A program made the translations under genes and the position numbers. The notes beneath the pieces were generated by a model that was given only the letters and a program-made list of their open reading frames with translations, had not been told where the DNA came from and did not search any database. 64,000 nt of DNA from Echinarachnius parma (Eukaryota; Echinodermata; Echinoidea; Clypeasteroida; Echinarachniidae), in NCBI GenBank assembly GCA_037951105.1, contig JBAMJV010004000.1:1-64000 (forward strand), given 5' to 3'. Below, one piece after another: positions 23,720 to 34,618 of this stretch; the stretch's first letter is position 1, and each line of letters starts with the position of its first letter.

Positions 23720-23795
23720 TACTAATTGTATTCTTTGCCATTGGCAAAAAGTCGTCATAAAGGCCGTCCATTACATCAGTCAACAAAAAAGGATT
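23720..23795 (-). pseudogene. stray 3' end of a CHS-family exon 2 in locus 3 intron 2
   Basis: Reads as the last ~25 codons of exon 2 (DVMDGLYDDFLPMAKNTI) with a damaged donor, in the same orientation as the gene, and stops where a TTAA element begins. Flanking intron text is present both here and at 25036-25193. This suggests that two gene copies were joined by unequal exchange, with the junction now covered by two TTAA elements. Confidence 0.75.
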
Positions 23796-23812
23796 TTTGT
23801 GTTGTTGATAAA

Positions 23813-24393
23813 TTAAAGGGATAGTTGAGTTCTGGTAAAGAAAGTACAGTTTTGGTCAAACTGAATTTTAGTAACCAACACCTGCACCATAATATACACA
23901 CTAATAGTTATAACTCCACCATGCTCGAAATGAATACAAAATTACAAATGACTAAGTAAAAAGCCTGTTATCATTTTTAAAAGAGCCGTTACAACTCAAG
24001 AGGGCGCTCTCTAAACATTCATCGGTTTCAACCATTTTAAATAAAAATGTTGTGCATATTATGTTTTGTTGAAATAGTGATTAGATAGAGAGATAATCAA
24101 CAACTATTTAAAACCCTCTTTTGTGAATTTTGAAAAGAGGAAGCATTTAAAAAATTTCTTTAACCATGTTAACGGCCGGTTCAAAATGATCGAATAATTG
24201 TGGGGCCCCACAATTATTACAAATGGCTATGTTTATGGATATTTCAGCCCTTTCTGAACTAATTTTGATTAAATACAGTTTATTCTGTCATTAAAATTGT
24301 ATTCCCTTTCGAATTTGACACTCAGTTTGTCAATCTCACCAAAAAATTACTTTGTGTAGCGCCCTCTATACCAAAACTCAACTATCCCTTTAA
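23813..24393. mobile_element. TTAA element family I (581 bp), inverted
   Basis: TTAA ends, termini AAGGGATAGTTGAGTTCTGG and ACCAAAACTCAACTATCCCT. Runs opposite to the copy at 16003. It shares its right-hand TTAA with the next element. Confidence 0.8.
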
Positions 24394-25035
24394 AGGGACA
24401 GGCCCTCTTTTGCAAGCCAAATTTCAAAAGTTGCGAGGTTATTGTCTTATATGAAAGAAAATGTCATTTAACAGCATGCCTGAACAAATTAGGGCTTGAA
24501 ATCTCTTTTTCGTGGAGACCTAAAACTAATAAACCGTCATCCAACGTTTAATTGTGCATTACACGTACATATTCACCCGGTAAGAAAGTTCACACACGGA
24601 TTCCACGGAGTACCACATTGCTATGCGTGACCCCTACGTGACCCGCGCTAGCTACGTGACCCGCACACAAATAACAACGGCATAAGCAAATGCTAAACAA
24701 AATAACCAAACCTCGCTTAAACTGACTACATGTAATTATATATTCTTCATTTTTTAGATCTTTTTCCGTGACATATCTTTACAAATGTCGGCTTCACAAT
24801 ACCTTTACAAAAATAAGTACAATATTGTTGTAATATTATGCTAAATCAGTTAAACTCCTTTATTGACCGATATATAGTTTGATGGAGGGATTAGGGTTTT
24901 TCGTTTTTTCATTCGTAGAATCCAAATTACAGGGCTGTTCGATCTGATTTGTTTGTGTGTGTGTTACATTCATCCCCATCCGTCAACTGGAAACTGTTCA
25001 GAGGTTTTGTAAAAGAGGGCCTGTACGCCCTTTAA
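24390..25035. mobile_element. TTAA element family II (646 bp)
   Basis: Ends AAGGGACAGGCCCTCTTTTG and AAAAGAGGGCCTGTACGCCC, flanked by TTAA. The second copy is at 42443-43071. Interior non-coding, with CACACGGATTCCACGGAGTA in both copies. Confidence 0.8.
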
Positions 25036-25193
25036 GTGTGAACATTTCCTAGCAATGAAAACTACTTTGGGCAGTGGGTCATTTCTGTAACACCTCGTAA
25101 ATAGATTGTAGAGTTCACTATACTATTTGGTATACATTATTATGTTTTACAAACAAAAGTGACAATAGTTTTAAAATCCACACATAAGCCTAC

Positions 25194-25479
25194 CTATTTT
25201 TTGTTTTGCCATAGGTAAGAATTCGTCATACAGGGCGTCCGTTACATTGGTCAACGACAAACGCCTGTTATGGATGGAATGGCACAATACCATCACATCG
25301 ATGTTTTTCAAATTCTTCTTATCTTTCAGATCGGAAACATTGTATGGAAGTTCCCTGAATTCCACCTTCACATTGGGTAGACTGCTGAAATACGTAATGA
25401 GTCTTTTGACATTGGTCTCTCCCGATGATGTACATATGGTAGCAGTAATCTGCCTCTCCTCCACTAACTGCGTTCGCTC
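25194..25479 (-). CDS. CHS-family locus 3, exon 2 (209-aa protein overall)
   Basis: Core exon of the best-preserved recent member. Acceptor TTATCCAG, donor GTAGGC, 286 bases, so phase 0 in and phase 1 out, as in every other locus. Joined to exon 1 (26106-26068) and exon 3 (23448-23144) it gives 209 residues with no stop. Visible order: strand ITATICTSSG, helix, strand VKVEFRELPYN, strand IDVMVLCHSIHNRR, a short SLTNV turn, helix DALYDEFLPMAKQ. LPYN, CHS, NR and LYDEFL are shared with loci 4-6. The pattern resembles a Rossmann-like or flavodoxin-like fold continued in exon 3 (inference). I do not recognise the family. Mild resemblance of VLCHS to the caspase LLSHG strand is noted, but no caspase QAC motif follows. 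Confidence 0.85.
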
Positions 25480-26067
25480 CTGGATAAGGAAAATGCAACA
25501 TGAAGGTATAACTTCGTTTGATAATAATTCAAACTTATGAAGTAATGTATATGCATTTTTACAAAAAATTCAAACATCAATCAAGAAAACATTTTAATGA
25601 CTATAACAGTGGTTGGAGACACGTAAAATAAAGTCATTGACATTAGGGTACTATAAGCATGATTAAGGTGCAAAACGCCGATAATAGCGGCGCCCTGGCT
25701 AGGACATGTAGGATGCAATTCTGCACCCCAAACTTGGGTATTGGTAAATTTGTGCTCCCATATCGTGCAGATCCTTAAAGGTGCTGCTATTGTAACATAG
25801 TTTTGCACCCTGAAGGATGCACATTATTTTGTACCAGTATTTCTAAATTAGTTAGTATATAATCAGGACCAGGGACTAATGATTTATCGCATGTTCTATC
25901 CACATGTCATTAACAATAATTGTCATAATTATTCTATCATAAATGACTTGTTACATTATTCTGTAAACTCAGCTAGTGAAGTATGTACAATATCGTACGT
26001 TTAATCTTTTTGCGTTATAATTATGAAATTAATACAAATCATTATTAGATAAGTAAACTTTACTTAC

Positions 26068-26106
26068 GTTTATTGCTGTGGTACCTGGCTTGGATGCGGA
26101 AGCCAT
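26068..26106 (-). CDS. CHS-family locus 3, exon 1
   Basis: Thirteen codons, MASASKPGTTAIN, then GTAAGT in phase 0. No signal peptide, so the protein should be cytosolic or attached by its C-terminus. Confidence 0.7.
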
Positions 26107-26515
26107 ATTAATGAATAGTAAGTTGTAGGTGACAAACTCAATGAATGGGTTGTTTATATTATCTGTACAACGTTTTCGTTACCACATTTAGAGGCCATAA
26201 ACCATAAATACATGCAATACACTATCATTAAATTGTACACATCTAATGATCAATTATATATGCGAATCGATAACGTGTGTCCATGATGGCGTCTCAATAC
26301 ACTGTGCGTGCGTCGTTGTGTTGTGTACTATGTAGGGTGAACATATTGCCGTGTAGAATGCATTTCTCACCGTGAACATAGATGGTCTGTATGCTGATAT
26401 GAACAATAATTAAACCAATTTGTCTTCAGACTATAGCCCCATGCATCGATCAATAAGATAATATCATTATTACACCGTCACGTGCAATTTGTGTGATAAC
26501 GTATTAGAGTGTCAC
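26107..26515 (-). promoter_or_regulatory. shared upstream region of locus 3
   Basis: Matches the upstream regions of loci 1 and 2 over about 400 bases, including GTAGGTGACAAACTCAATGA near the start and GTCACGTGCAATTTGTGTGA (E-box) at about 26476. Confidence 0.4.
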
Positions 26516-27064
26516 TACACATTGGCCGTGGACACGCACATGATCGTTCACAATTTCGAGTGAAAAGGGGTCTTTTCGCATGTGAACGCGATATGTATTG
26601 CACGCAGAAATGGACAAATAGGATATTTTTTTCATGACGATGTACGCGAAATTCCATAAATAGGTTTTTTTTCTTCAAGATGATGTACGCGAAAAAATGT
26701 TCATGACGATGTTCGCGAAATTTGAAATTTAGGTATGTTTTTGTGATGGCTGCAAGGTTTATTTTCATGCACGACGATGTTCGCGAGATGTAAAACTTTT
26801 CGCGAGGGTACTAGTTTTGTGTTCGTGTACTTGAAATCGTGAAAATATAGGGTCTTTGTAAAGTACCTGAAATGCAAAAATTAGGGTATCTTTTAAAGGC
26901 CACTTTGTACTCGTTTTTGCGATAAAAAGGGGTCTAATTTCCTGAAAATGTACTTGAAACCATGCGAAATATGGGGTAGAACGATCATGTGTCCTACCTC
27001 TGAATACGAGGTGAAACCACCGGGATAAATAATTGAACGATAATTATAATTAATACAAAAAAAA
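26516..27064. other. degenerate GTTCGCGAAA repeat region
   Basis: No gene. Between about 26570 and 26950 phrases such as GACGATGTACGCGAAA and ATGTTCGCGA recur every 50-60 bases, a worn minisatellite. Confidence 0.4.
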
Positions 27065-27785
27065 AATTGTCACTCCTTCGCATGACTGAGGGCGCACATC
27101 CTTCCATGGCAGTGCATGTCAGCAACTTAAATTAAAGTGTGAACGATTTAGAACGCTGTTTTGATATAAAGCCACGGCACGGGCACATTTTTTTTCTAGG
27201 AAGGCTGAGGTGTTTTGCCCGAGTATTATCCTTCCTGTTTTTCACCTGACAAGAAAAAAAAAACAGACGTACAAAAAAGTCTTCACCAGTTTGATGTCCA
27301 AATTCGACATGATTTTTGCCGGAATGTGACATAAGTTTACCCGAACATGGCATTATTTTGCCCGAACAAGACATGAATGCATTTCGTGCCCGAATTTGAC
27401 ATGCTTTTTTCTCGAATATATATTCCATTTCCCCCCGAAATATGACCGTTTTCAAACTTCTTAGCCCCCCCCCCCCCCCCCCCTGTACTTAACCAATTCG
27501 TGTACATGCGTATGAAGTCACACACCTATATAGCTGACTACAGTGGTTTAGATTTATGGGGGGCTCGTGATTCCTTCCCCAATACTTTGCCTGATACAAT
27601 AAAACAAAAATAATAGCGTGGAATTAATTTAAAAATGTAAGAAATACATCAAGACTAGTGTGGCACCCCACGATTTTGTTCGCGCTCTACAAATTATGTC
27701 CGACCACACTACGCCACTGCCCTTTTAACTAGTTATAATGCACGGTCTGCATACTAATTCTCTGTATGTTTTCAAAGATGTCAAT
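27065..27785. repeat. segment duplicated at 16800-17930
   Basis: Partner of the segment upstream of locus 2, in the same order and orientation: TTTTGCCCGA repeats, C run, CGTGATTCCTTCCCCAA, GTGTGGCACCCCACGA, TGCACGGTCTGCATA. It is about 400 bases shorter. Confidence 0.7.
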
Positions 27786-27915
27786 ATAATACAACGACTG
27801 ATGATTGGCATGGAACCAAATATCACAATGGATTATTATTTGCCTCAAACACACACACACACACAAACCTTTCAAGTCCGGGGGCAAAGTCTAATCTGTG
27901 AAATGCACGTAATGT

Positions 27916-28160
27916 TATACAGGGTGGCCCAGAAATAACGGAACGTGGTACTTGCAATACTAAAGACTCATGATGCCCGCCATACTGCATCGAGTAACGA
28001 TCAACCGTGCGCCATTGTGAGTGTGCGTTCAGCTGTGTATAGAGAAGAAGGAGTACTAACAATGGCGCACGCATTGAACGTTACTAGTTGCTATGACGGG
28101 CATCATGTGTCTTCATTATAGCAAGCATCCCGTTCCGTTATTTCTGGGCCACCCTGTATA
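27916..28160. mobile_element. Tc1/mariner-type miniature element (245 bp)
   Basis: Ends TATACAGGGTGGCCCAGAAA and TTTCTGGGCCACCCTGTATA, perfect mirrors for 30 bases, with TA at each side. The interior is also largely self-complementary. CAGGGTGGCCCA termini are widespread among mariner-like elements. Non-coding. Confidence 0.8.
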
Positions 28161-28189
28161 GGTCGTCGGATCACAATTCACATCGGTAG

Positions 28190-28395
28190 CGTAACCACAG
28201 CAGGGGGGGGGGGGGGGGCGGGTGCAGGGCAGGTGGGGGTGGGGGCGGAAGCAGGTGGTGCCCCCAATAATTTCACAACAGGTCAATAACAATACAACAT
28301 CTATGGGATTTTTTTTTAAATTTTTTTTTTACAAAATTCAGAAAACCATAAGGTGTGCCCCCAATCAGTCCGACCACACTATACGCCACTGCAAC
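28190..28395. repeat. poly-G stretch ending CGCCACTGC
   Basis: A G run of about 16, a G-rich stretch, a T run, and an end reading CCGACCACACTATACGCCAC. The right end resembles the mirror of the GTGGCGTAGCATGGTCGGAC start at 38946, so it is probably a decayed member of the same CAGTGGCGTAG group. Confidence 0.4.
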
Positions 28396-28769
28396 ACACC
28401 AATGACTCACACACGATATTATAAGAAATGGAGATGTACGATAAAGGTAATTCAAAACAATAAGTTGTGTCGGGGATAATATATGCTAGTATATAGTATT
28501 TGGTTACGTTATATATGTAGTTTTGTATCAGACGGTGCTAAAAAAACAAGACCTCGTGATTCGTTATTGATCCTCTGTATGGGCTATGTATACATTAAAA
28601 TACAAATAATTAAATCTCACTTATTCGTGTTGTCATTCAAAGAAATAGAAATGAGTAGAATGAAACTATAGCTCAATATCCGCTAGCGCATCTCTCTTGT
28701 CGATTCCAATACTCTTAAATACATGTTCAAATAAAAATATTAATTTAAATACAGGAGGAAAGAAAATTG

Positions 28770-28830
28770 GGCTTCGCCGAGAATCGAACCCCCGGATTGG
28801 CAGATCGGTGCTCTGCCCATTTGAATCATG
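28770..28830 (-). repeat. tRNA-like sequence, Gly(GCC)-like, interrupted
   Basis: The minus strand reads GGGCAGAGCACCGATCTGCC, AATCCGG, then a B box GGGGGTTCGATTC. Anticodon-loop order CTGCCAA gives GCC. The acceptor side does not pair well and the 5' part is split off by the element at 28840-30174, so this is a tRNA-derived repeat, not a gene. Confidence 0.45.
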
Positions 28831-28839
28831 CACAATATC

Positions 28840-30174
28840 GGCTTGGTACGAACAGTCACGTCACGTTCACGTCACGTCACGTAAAGGTTCTGTACCTTTT
28901 GTGAAACAGGTCACCCAAATCTACGAAGTGTTGGGTTACGTGACCCAACAGTTTGTAGATATACTATATGCAATTCATGAAAGCTCACGTAAATTGGCGC
29001 TTGCGTAAAACAAATTAATGTAAATTTTCGTTGAGAAGAGACTAATTCTCGGTAAATTTAATCGTGAACGAACCCGTCCTACCTATACACTGAACTCTAA
29101 GTAGAGTTCAGTGTACCTATACTGTAAATACCAATTATAGGCGTACACAGGCCTGGGGGCAGGGGGATGGACACCCCCTACCACCATCCCCACCCCCTTA
29201 CATAATTCAAGAAATGTCTTGGTCTCGGCCTCGAAATTTGTGACCGGTCCTGGTCTCGTCCTCGGCTGCGGTCATTTTCTACGGACACCCCCTACCCACA
29301 CTCCCCCCGCTTACTTCAATTTGTCTGACGAAATATCCCCCCCCCCCTACACCCACCCCTTGAAAAAATCCTGGGTACGCCACTGCCTACAAGTAGCTAG
29401 TTCGAATGTCAAATACATTAATTGATTTATTTAATATTGATTGGTTGGTGTGATTGTTTCATTATAATGATTGACTGATTAATTGATAGATTGACTCGAT
29501 TCAATAACCATAAATAAACACTATTAATCAAATCATTGTTTTATTACTTTTAAACTCATTGATCACTGCAACTCACTCACTCACTCACTCACTCACTCAC
29601 TTTCACAGGCATTCATTACAACGCCGTTAAGGGCCAGTACAGTACGCTCAGACGTCGAGCACGGGAACTTCAGGCGTATGCGAACTGAATTGTCCGCTGC
29701 GTGTAGCAATTCACCTGGAAATCAACATTTGCCAAAATCCACGCACGACACGTCTTTAGAAATACTCCAATAACAAGACAAATAATGCAAGTGGTATGGT
29801 TGTACATTACCTAAATGACAGAACTGCATATTATCGTCTCAGATTACTCTGAATTATGCACGTACATATTATAAACATAATGATTGAAAAGATTTAATAA
29901 GGGGGTATCGGCATTTTCGTCGACATTTTAAAATCTCTTTGTGTGTGTATGTCTAGTCTTAGTAACAAGCGTTTGCAATTTAAAAAATCTTGATTAAACG
30001 CTCACGTCACGATTTGGTTAACGCGACACTTCGAGTTTTACCGGCATGGAAAACGACAAATTGTTGGGTCACTTTACCCTACACTTCGTAGATTTGGGTG
30101 ACCTGTTTCACAAAAGGTACAGAACCGTTCACGTGATGTTAACGTGAACGTGACGTGACTGTTCGTACCAAGCC
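28840..30174. mobile_element. 1.34-kb inverted-repeat element, 9-bp target duplication
   Basis: CACAATATC at 28831-28839 and 30175-30183. Arms of about 120 bp: GGCTTGGTACGAACAGTCAC, several CACGT steps, then CAGGTCACCCAAATCTACGA, mirrored at the right. The interior holds the poly-G element at 29136-29385 and an (ACTC)n run near 29573-29602, no gene. Mutator-like by duplication length. Confidence 0.75.
29136..29385. mobile_element. GGCGTAC(A/C)CAGG poly-G element, second copy
   Basis: Ends ATAGGCGTACACAGG and CCTGGGTACGCCACTG. Interior shares GGTCTCGGCCTCGAAA and CAATTTGTCTGACGA with 13180-13491. No clear target duplication. Nested in the element at 28840. Confidence 0.55.
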
Positions 30175-30183
30175 CACAATATC

Positions 30184-31665
30184 ACATTTGGTCATAATGT
30201 ATAGAGCCTATTTGCGCCCTAATACATACTTCAGTTTAGGCTATGAGGCAACAGTTGCTATTATAAAGGGAAATTAGTTTAATCATACAGTAACAAAATA
30301 AAAATAACTTAGTCATGCATAACACAATATATATAACACAATATATATTAATATATATAATAATGTTATTCATAGTTATCAGAAACATAAAATAATATAC
30401 AAAATTAACCATACGGTTAATGGAAGATGCTATATAGCTTGACTTGTTTATATTCTAAATATAAGTTAGGAAATACATGTATTACACAAACAAGATCGCT
30501 CATGAACAATATATATCTAGAGAAAAACAAAATATTAAAGCAAATTATGACGACAAAGTTACTGGTAATTAATAATCATGATAATAAGTCTAATATCAAG
30601 TCCACCATACAGACAACTATTCTGAGTATAGTTGTTCTGTTGCAATCTAATAACCACAGATTTCAATGACTGTACACTTTTCATTAAATATTCCACCACT
30701 ATCGGTCTAGTCCTTATACAAAAAAAAACCGCGGTAAACGTGGTAAAGGAGCGGATGTAGCTCCCCTGCATCCACTTCCGTTTCATTCAAATCATGTGAT
30801 CAGCGATAAGGAAAACCAACCGAGAAATTGAGTGTGTGCCACAAATATTCAAATAAAAAAATTTCCAAACCGAAAACATTCTATGCACAAACTATGTCCA
30901 AACATTTTGTACCGCCAGAAAATAAGCAATACCGTATATATACATGGTATATAGGTATCTATACTGTTAATGTCATACATCGATTATGATTGTAGTTTAC
31001 AAGGTCAGATAATGAAAACTGAAGACAAAATGAAGACAATTAAACTTGATCTGTTAATACACGAATACACGAGATTCAAAATACTTATGCCGAAAAACGA
31101 TATTTTGCACAAAGATAATATTTAAAATATGATATATGAATATAATATTTATGTTAATATATATTTATATGAAAATACTGTAACGTGTGACGATCGAGTC
31201 ACTCCCGAACGGACCAAACTCACTATGAGGCAGCTGATTACCACGGCAATCATTAGTAAACTTTTGTCCTTGTTATCGTTGATTCAACATATAACATCTC
31301 CCGACCCACTCTTGGGACGTTTCACAAAGAGTTTAAGTTGAACTTAATTTGAACCATTTTTGGGACAGTTCTGTTAAACGGCATACATTTGTTGGTATAT
31401 ATGAATCATTAACATTCTCTATTATCGAGGAGAATTTAATTTATGGATGTAATTTGTTGTTGTATGTTAAAAGACTCAAATATTCAATTATTATTTTGTT
31501 TTGCTTTTCAATGCGTTTGATTCCAAGCCAAGCTAAAAATGGCCTACCATAATAAAGGTAAATTGATAGGATCTTTGTGAAACATCCCCCTTGATTCATT
31601 AAAATGCATTAGCAAAATAGAATAGCCAACAGATACGTATAAAGCTGGGAGTCAAATAGTCATGT
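30184..31665. other. 3' flank of locus 4, no feature
   Basis: AT-rich sequence with short frames that resemble nothing and no strong repeat. Confidence 0.3.
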
Positions 31666-31955
31666 TTACTGTGTTTGGCAGCAGAGAGTCGAAAAAAATT
31701 TACGGAGCATGACTCTAAGTCTCTCCTCCAATGGTGGATCAGATGCATTCCCGAGAAACCCTCTCATCTCATCAAGTTGATTTGAAGTCAGCTCCACTGG
31801 TGACGTAGAGAGCTGCGCACCAATCAGAGCCAGGGATGAGAATTTGAACGTAGAGCTCTGGTTCCTGCGGAACGCGTCCATTCTGTCGTCCAGTCGGCTT
31901 CCGCCCAGGTCTTCTGACCGGAAGTCGTAGGCAATGACTCCCACTTTGCTCTTCC
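31666..31955 (-). CDS. CHS-family locus 4, exon 3
   Basis: Acceptor ATTTTTAG, phase 1. Encodes GKSKVGVIAYDFRSEDLGG, a basic helix (DRMDAFRRNQ), FKFSSLALIGAQL, a helix (NQLDEMRGFLGNAS), and a short tail RVMLRKFFSTLCCQTQ with a CC pair near the end. That tail could take a lipid but is not a membrane span. 95 codons to the stop. Confidence 0.85.
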
Positions 31956-32149
31956 CTAAAAATGAAAATGAGAAATTTCAACCCATTTAAAAGATAGTAA
32001 TAAAGAGTATCAACTGATGTTGCAAATGAAACAATCTTTCACTGATAACAAAAACAAAAATCCTCGATTGATTCCAAGTATTCGCACCGGCATTGTAGGC
32101 AATGACCCCACCTTGTTATTTCCTAGAACAGAAAAACCTATGTTATAAT

Positions 32150-33759
32150 TACAATTTAACACAAAAACACAATGTATCAAAAACAAATTATATTCATTTT
32201 AAAAGAAGAAAGATTTGCAATGAGCAACATTTAGGTGTTAGATTGAATGGTGTTGTATTGGAGAGAAAGACTTGTACGAAGTTCCTTGGTGTTTAATAAT
32301 GAGAAGCTAGACTGGGAAGATCACCGGAATATTATAATGACTCCAATTTCTCTGAGTATTGGGATTTTATATAGAGTAAGATATCTTGTGCCTGACAGAA
32401 TAGTATTAATGATATAATATGCCTTGATTTCGCCATATATTTCTTATTGTAATATTCTATGGGCAGTGTCAAAAAGTATAACAGATGACATCCATTTGTT
32501 ACAGAAGAAGGCTTTACAATTATGTGCCGGAGTTGGCTATCGTGAGCACATGAATCCCTTGTTTGTCAGATTTAGGCGCCTCAAAGTCAGTGAAATAAAT
32601 TTTCTTCAAACCTGTTTTATTTATGTAGCGTTATAATACTAAAGATTTGCCTGCCTCATTTACTTCTATGTTCCTGAAAACAAACAAACAATGCGGTTCA
32701 CTCTTATTCGACAGGACAAGCAGCTAACTTCCAATTGTATAATCCCCGTATACAGTATTGGAACATAAATCAGTGAGACATACTGGTCGAGAAGTTTGGA
32801 ATTCTTTGTTGATTGATACACGTAATTTGCCAACAATTCACTCTTTTAAAAATACAGCCAAGTGCATGCTCATTGCAAACGTTTTGGTGTAAGATATTTG
32901 TTCAGTCAGTTGTTTTTGTTAATTTATTTTAATAACGCTGTAATTACATACGATGAAATGTATTGTAGTATTCTACATTTGTATGTGTAATTCACAATGA
33001 AGTGTTACTGTGCACTGTGGATGTGGTGTGGCAAGATTGGTAGAGCGCGCGCTTTCCGATCATGAGATCCCGAGTTCGAACCCTGCCCACTGCGTTTGTC
33101 CTTCAGCAAGACAATTTATCCACTATTGCTGCTCTCTACCCAGGTGTATAAATGGGTACCGGTAGGAGGTGAAAGCCTTTATGTGAACGATCTTCTTGAG
33201 CCCACTGAGCGCTTGGAAGGAATACTCCCCAGGGAGTGGAGATGGTGCACACAATGTGCATTGTATCCTATGACCGGGGTAATAATAAAAATTAAAAAAA
33301 ATGTAAAGCGCTTAGAGATGATTATCAATCGTGATAGGCGCTATATAAATAATAGATATTATTATTATACTGACAGTGTTCATTCATTACATTGGGCATC
33401 TTCCCACCCCTCTCTCTCCCATCTCCCCCCCCCCCCCTTTTCTCTCTCTGTTTCCTGTCTTTCTCATTGTACCTTTTATCTTGTTTGCTACCTCTCTCTT
33501 ACCGCTATCCTATATAACGTACTGTATAGACTTTACTCTTATCTTTATCTGATTTGTAAATAATGTATTCTATGTTATTACTTTTTTCTTGTTTGTATTA
33601 ATCTATGTTAACTGTATCATTAAGAATATGTAAAACGTTGATTATCTTAGGTATGGCAACACTTATATTGCCAGACCTCTGTGTGTTTCTATTTCGACTT
33701 CATGACCTGTCAATTTTATGTATGAAATTGATTGTTGTGAGACATGCAGGAATATAATA

Positions 33760-33845
<86 letters not shown>
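32150..33845 (+). mobile_element. LINE (CR1/jockey-like) 3' portion, interrupted by a SINE
   Basis: Frames, with frameshifts near 32296 and 32417 and further ones after 32636, give KTNYIHFKRRK and TKFLGV (thumb), then ISPYISYCNILWAVSKS, LLQKKALQLC, and near 32790 GREVWNSLLIDTRNL with a following IHSFK, the C-terminal block. The 3' untranslated region is split by the SINE at 33018-33369 and ends in an AATC microsatellite. 5'-truncated and inactive. Lies in intron 2 of locus 4. Confidence 0.75.
33018..33369 (+). mobile_element. tRNA-derived SINE with LINE-type 3' tail
   Basis: Head: A-box region GTGGCAAGATTGGTAGAGCG and B box GAGTTCGAACCC. Body with CTGCTCTCTACCCAGGTGTA. Tail AAGCGCTTAGAGATG, AGGCGCTATATAAAT and an ATT repeat, the same tail as the LINE at 3042-3446. 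A worn relative lies at 38220-38525. Confidence 0.85.
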
Positions 33846-33850
<5 letters not shown>

Positions 33851-33900
33851 AAATAAATAAATAGATAAATAAATAGATAAATAGATAAATGAATACATTA
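33758..33900 (+). repeat. (AATC)n/(AAAT)n microsatellite
   Basis: About 22 AATC units then AAAT/AGAT variants. Natural tail of the preceding LINE. Confidence 0.9.
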
Positions 33901-34618
33901 ATTAATAAACCTGTTTTTATAAGATTCTAATTAAGATACTCAAATGATGTTTGTTGCTTGATATGAAATTATATTTTACTGAGAAAAACAATCCTTATTG
34001 ATTTCTATAATTCCATTATTATAACCGTTATTTTACGGGATGTTCTCCCTGATATAGATCGGAACTTGATATTTTGCAAGGTTTCCTGTTAACAAAACAA
34101 GTCTTTTTAACGGCCTTAATGTACAGTAAAAATGGTACAGTCGGAAAATAATTGTTACGGTATGAAGATTTTTAGAAAAATAATCATACTTGGTACCATA
34201 TTAAAGGGAAAGAGTGCTTTTTGTTTGACATATTTCCCTTTCACCGTTTTCCTATTTATGTCTAATGCAATACGAATATACAAAAAACCATTTGTGCCGT
34301 TTTTGTATTTGCACTGAAAATGGCGATGGACATTTATTGCACACATTTGGTCTTCTCACTAAGAATGATATAATAACGTTGTAACGACCGCTAGGGTACA
34401 ATAAGATGTGTCACTGCTGATGTTGGAAGGGTTAAAGATGGTTAAATATGGTAAGATATCCCTAAAAAGCAAGGTTTCTGGATAAAGTTCTTCCAAATTG
34501 ACCTTGCTTCAGGATTCTGATCGCCTCAGATGGGCTTAGATTGCTAGCACTTTTGACAGTTCCTATTAAGATGTGTCACTGCTGATGTTGGAAGGGTTAA
34601 ATATGGTTAAATATGGTA

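Noticed and set aside
25194-25479. Caspase or TIR domain for the CHS family
   Set aside because: Only a strand ending in LCHS resembles the caspase LSHG; no QAC motif, and no TIR-type first strand or glutamate pattern. Left unnamed.
33096-33563. 155-codon frame
   Set aside because: Runs across a SINE, its tail and a pyrimidine tract of a LINE 3' region; no protein-like character.
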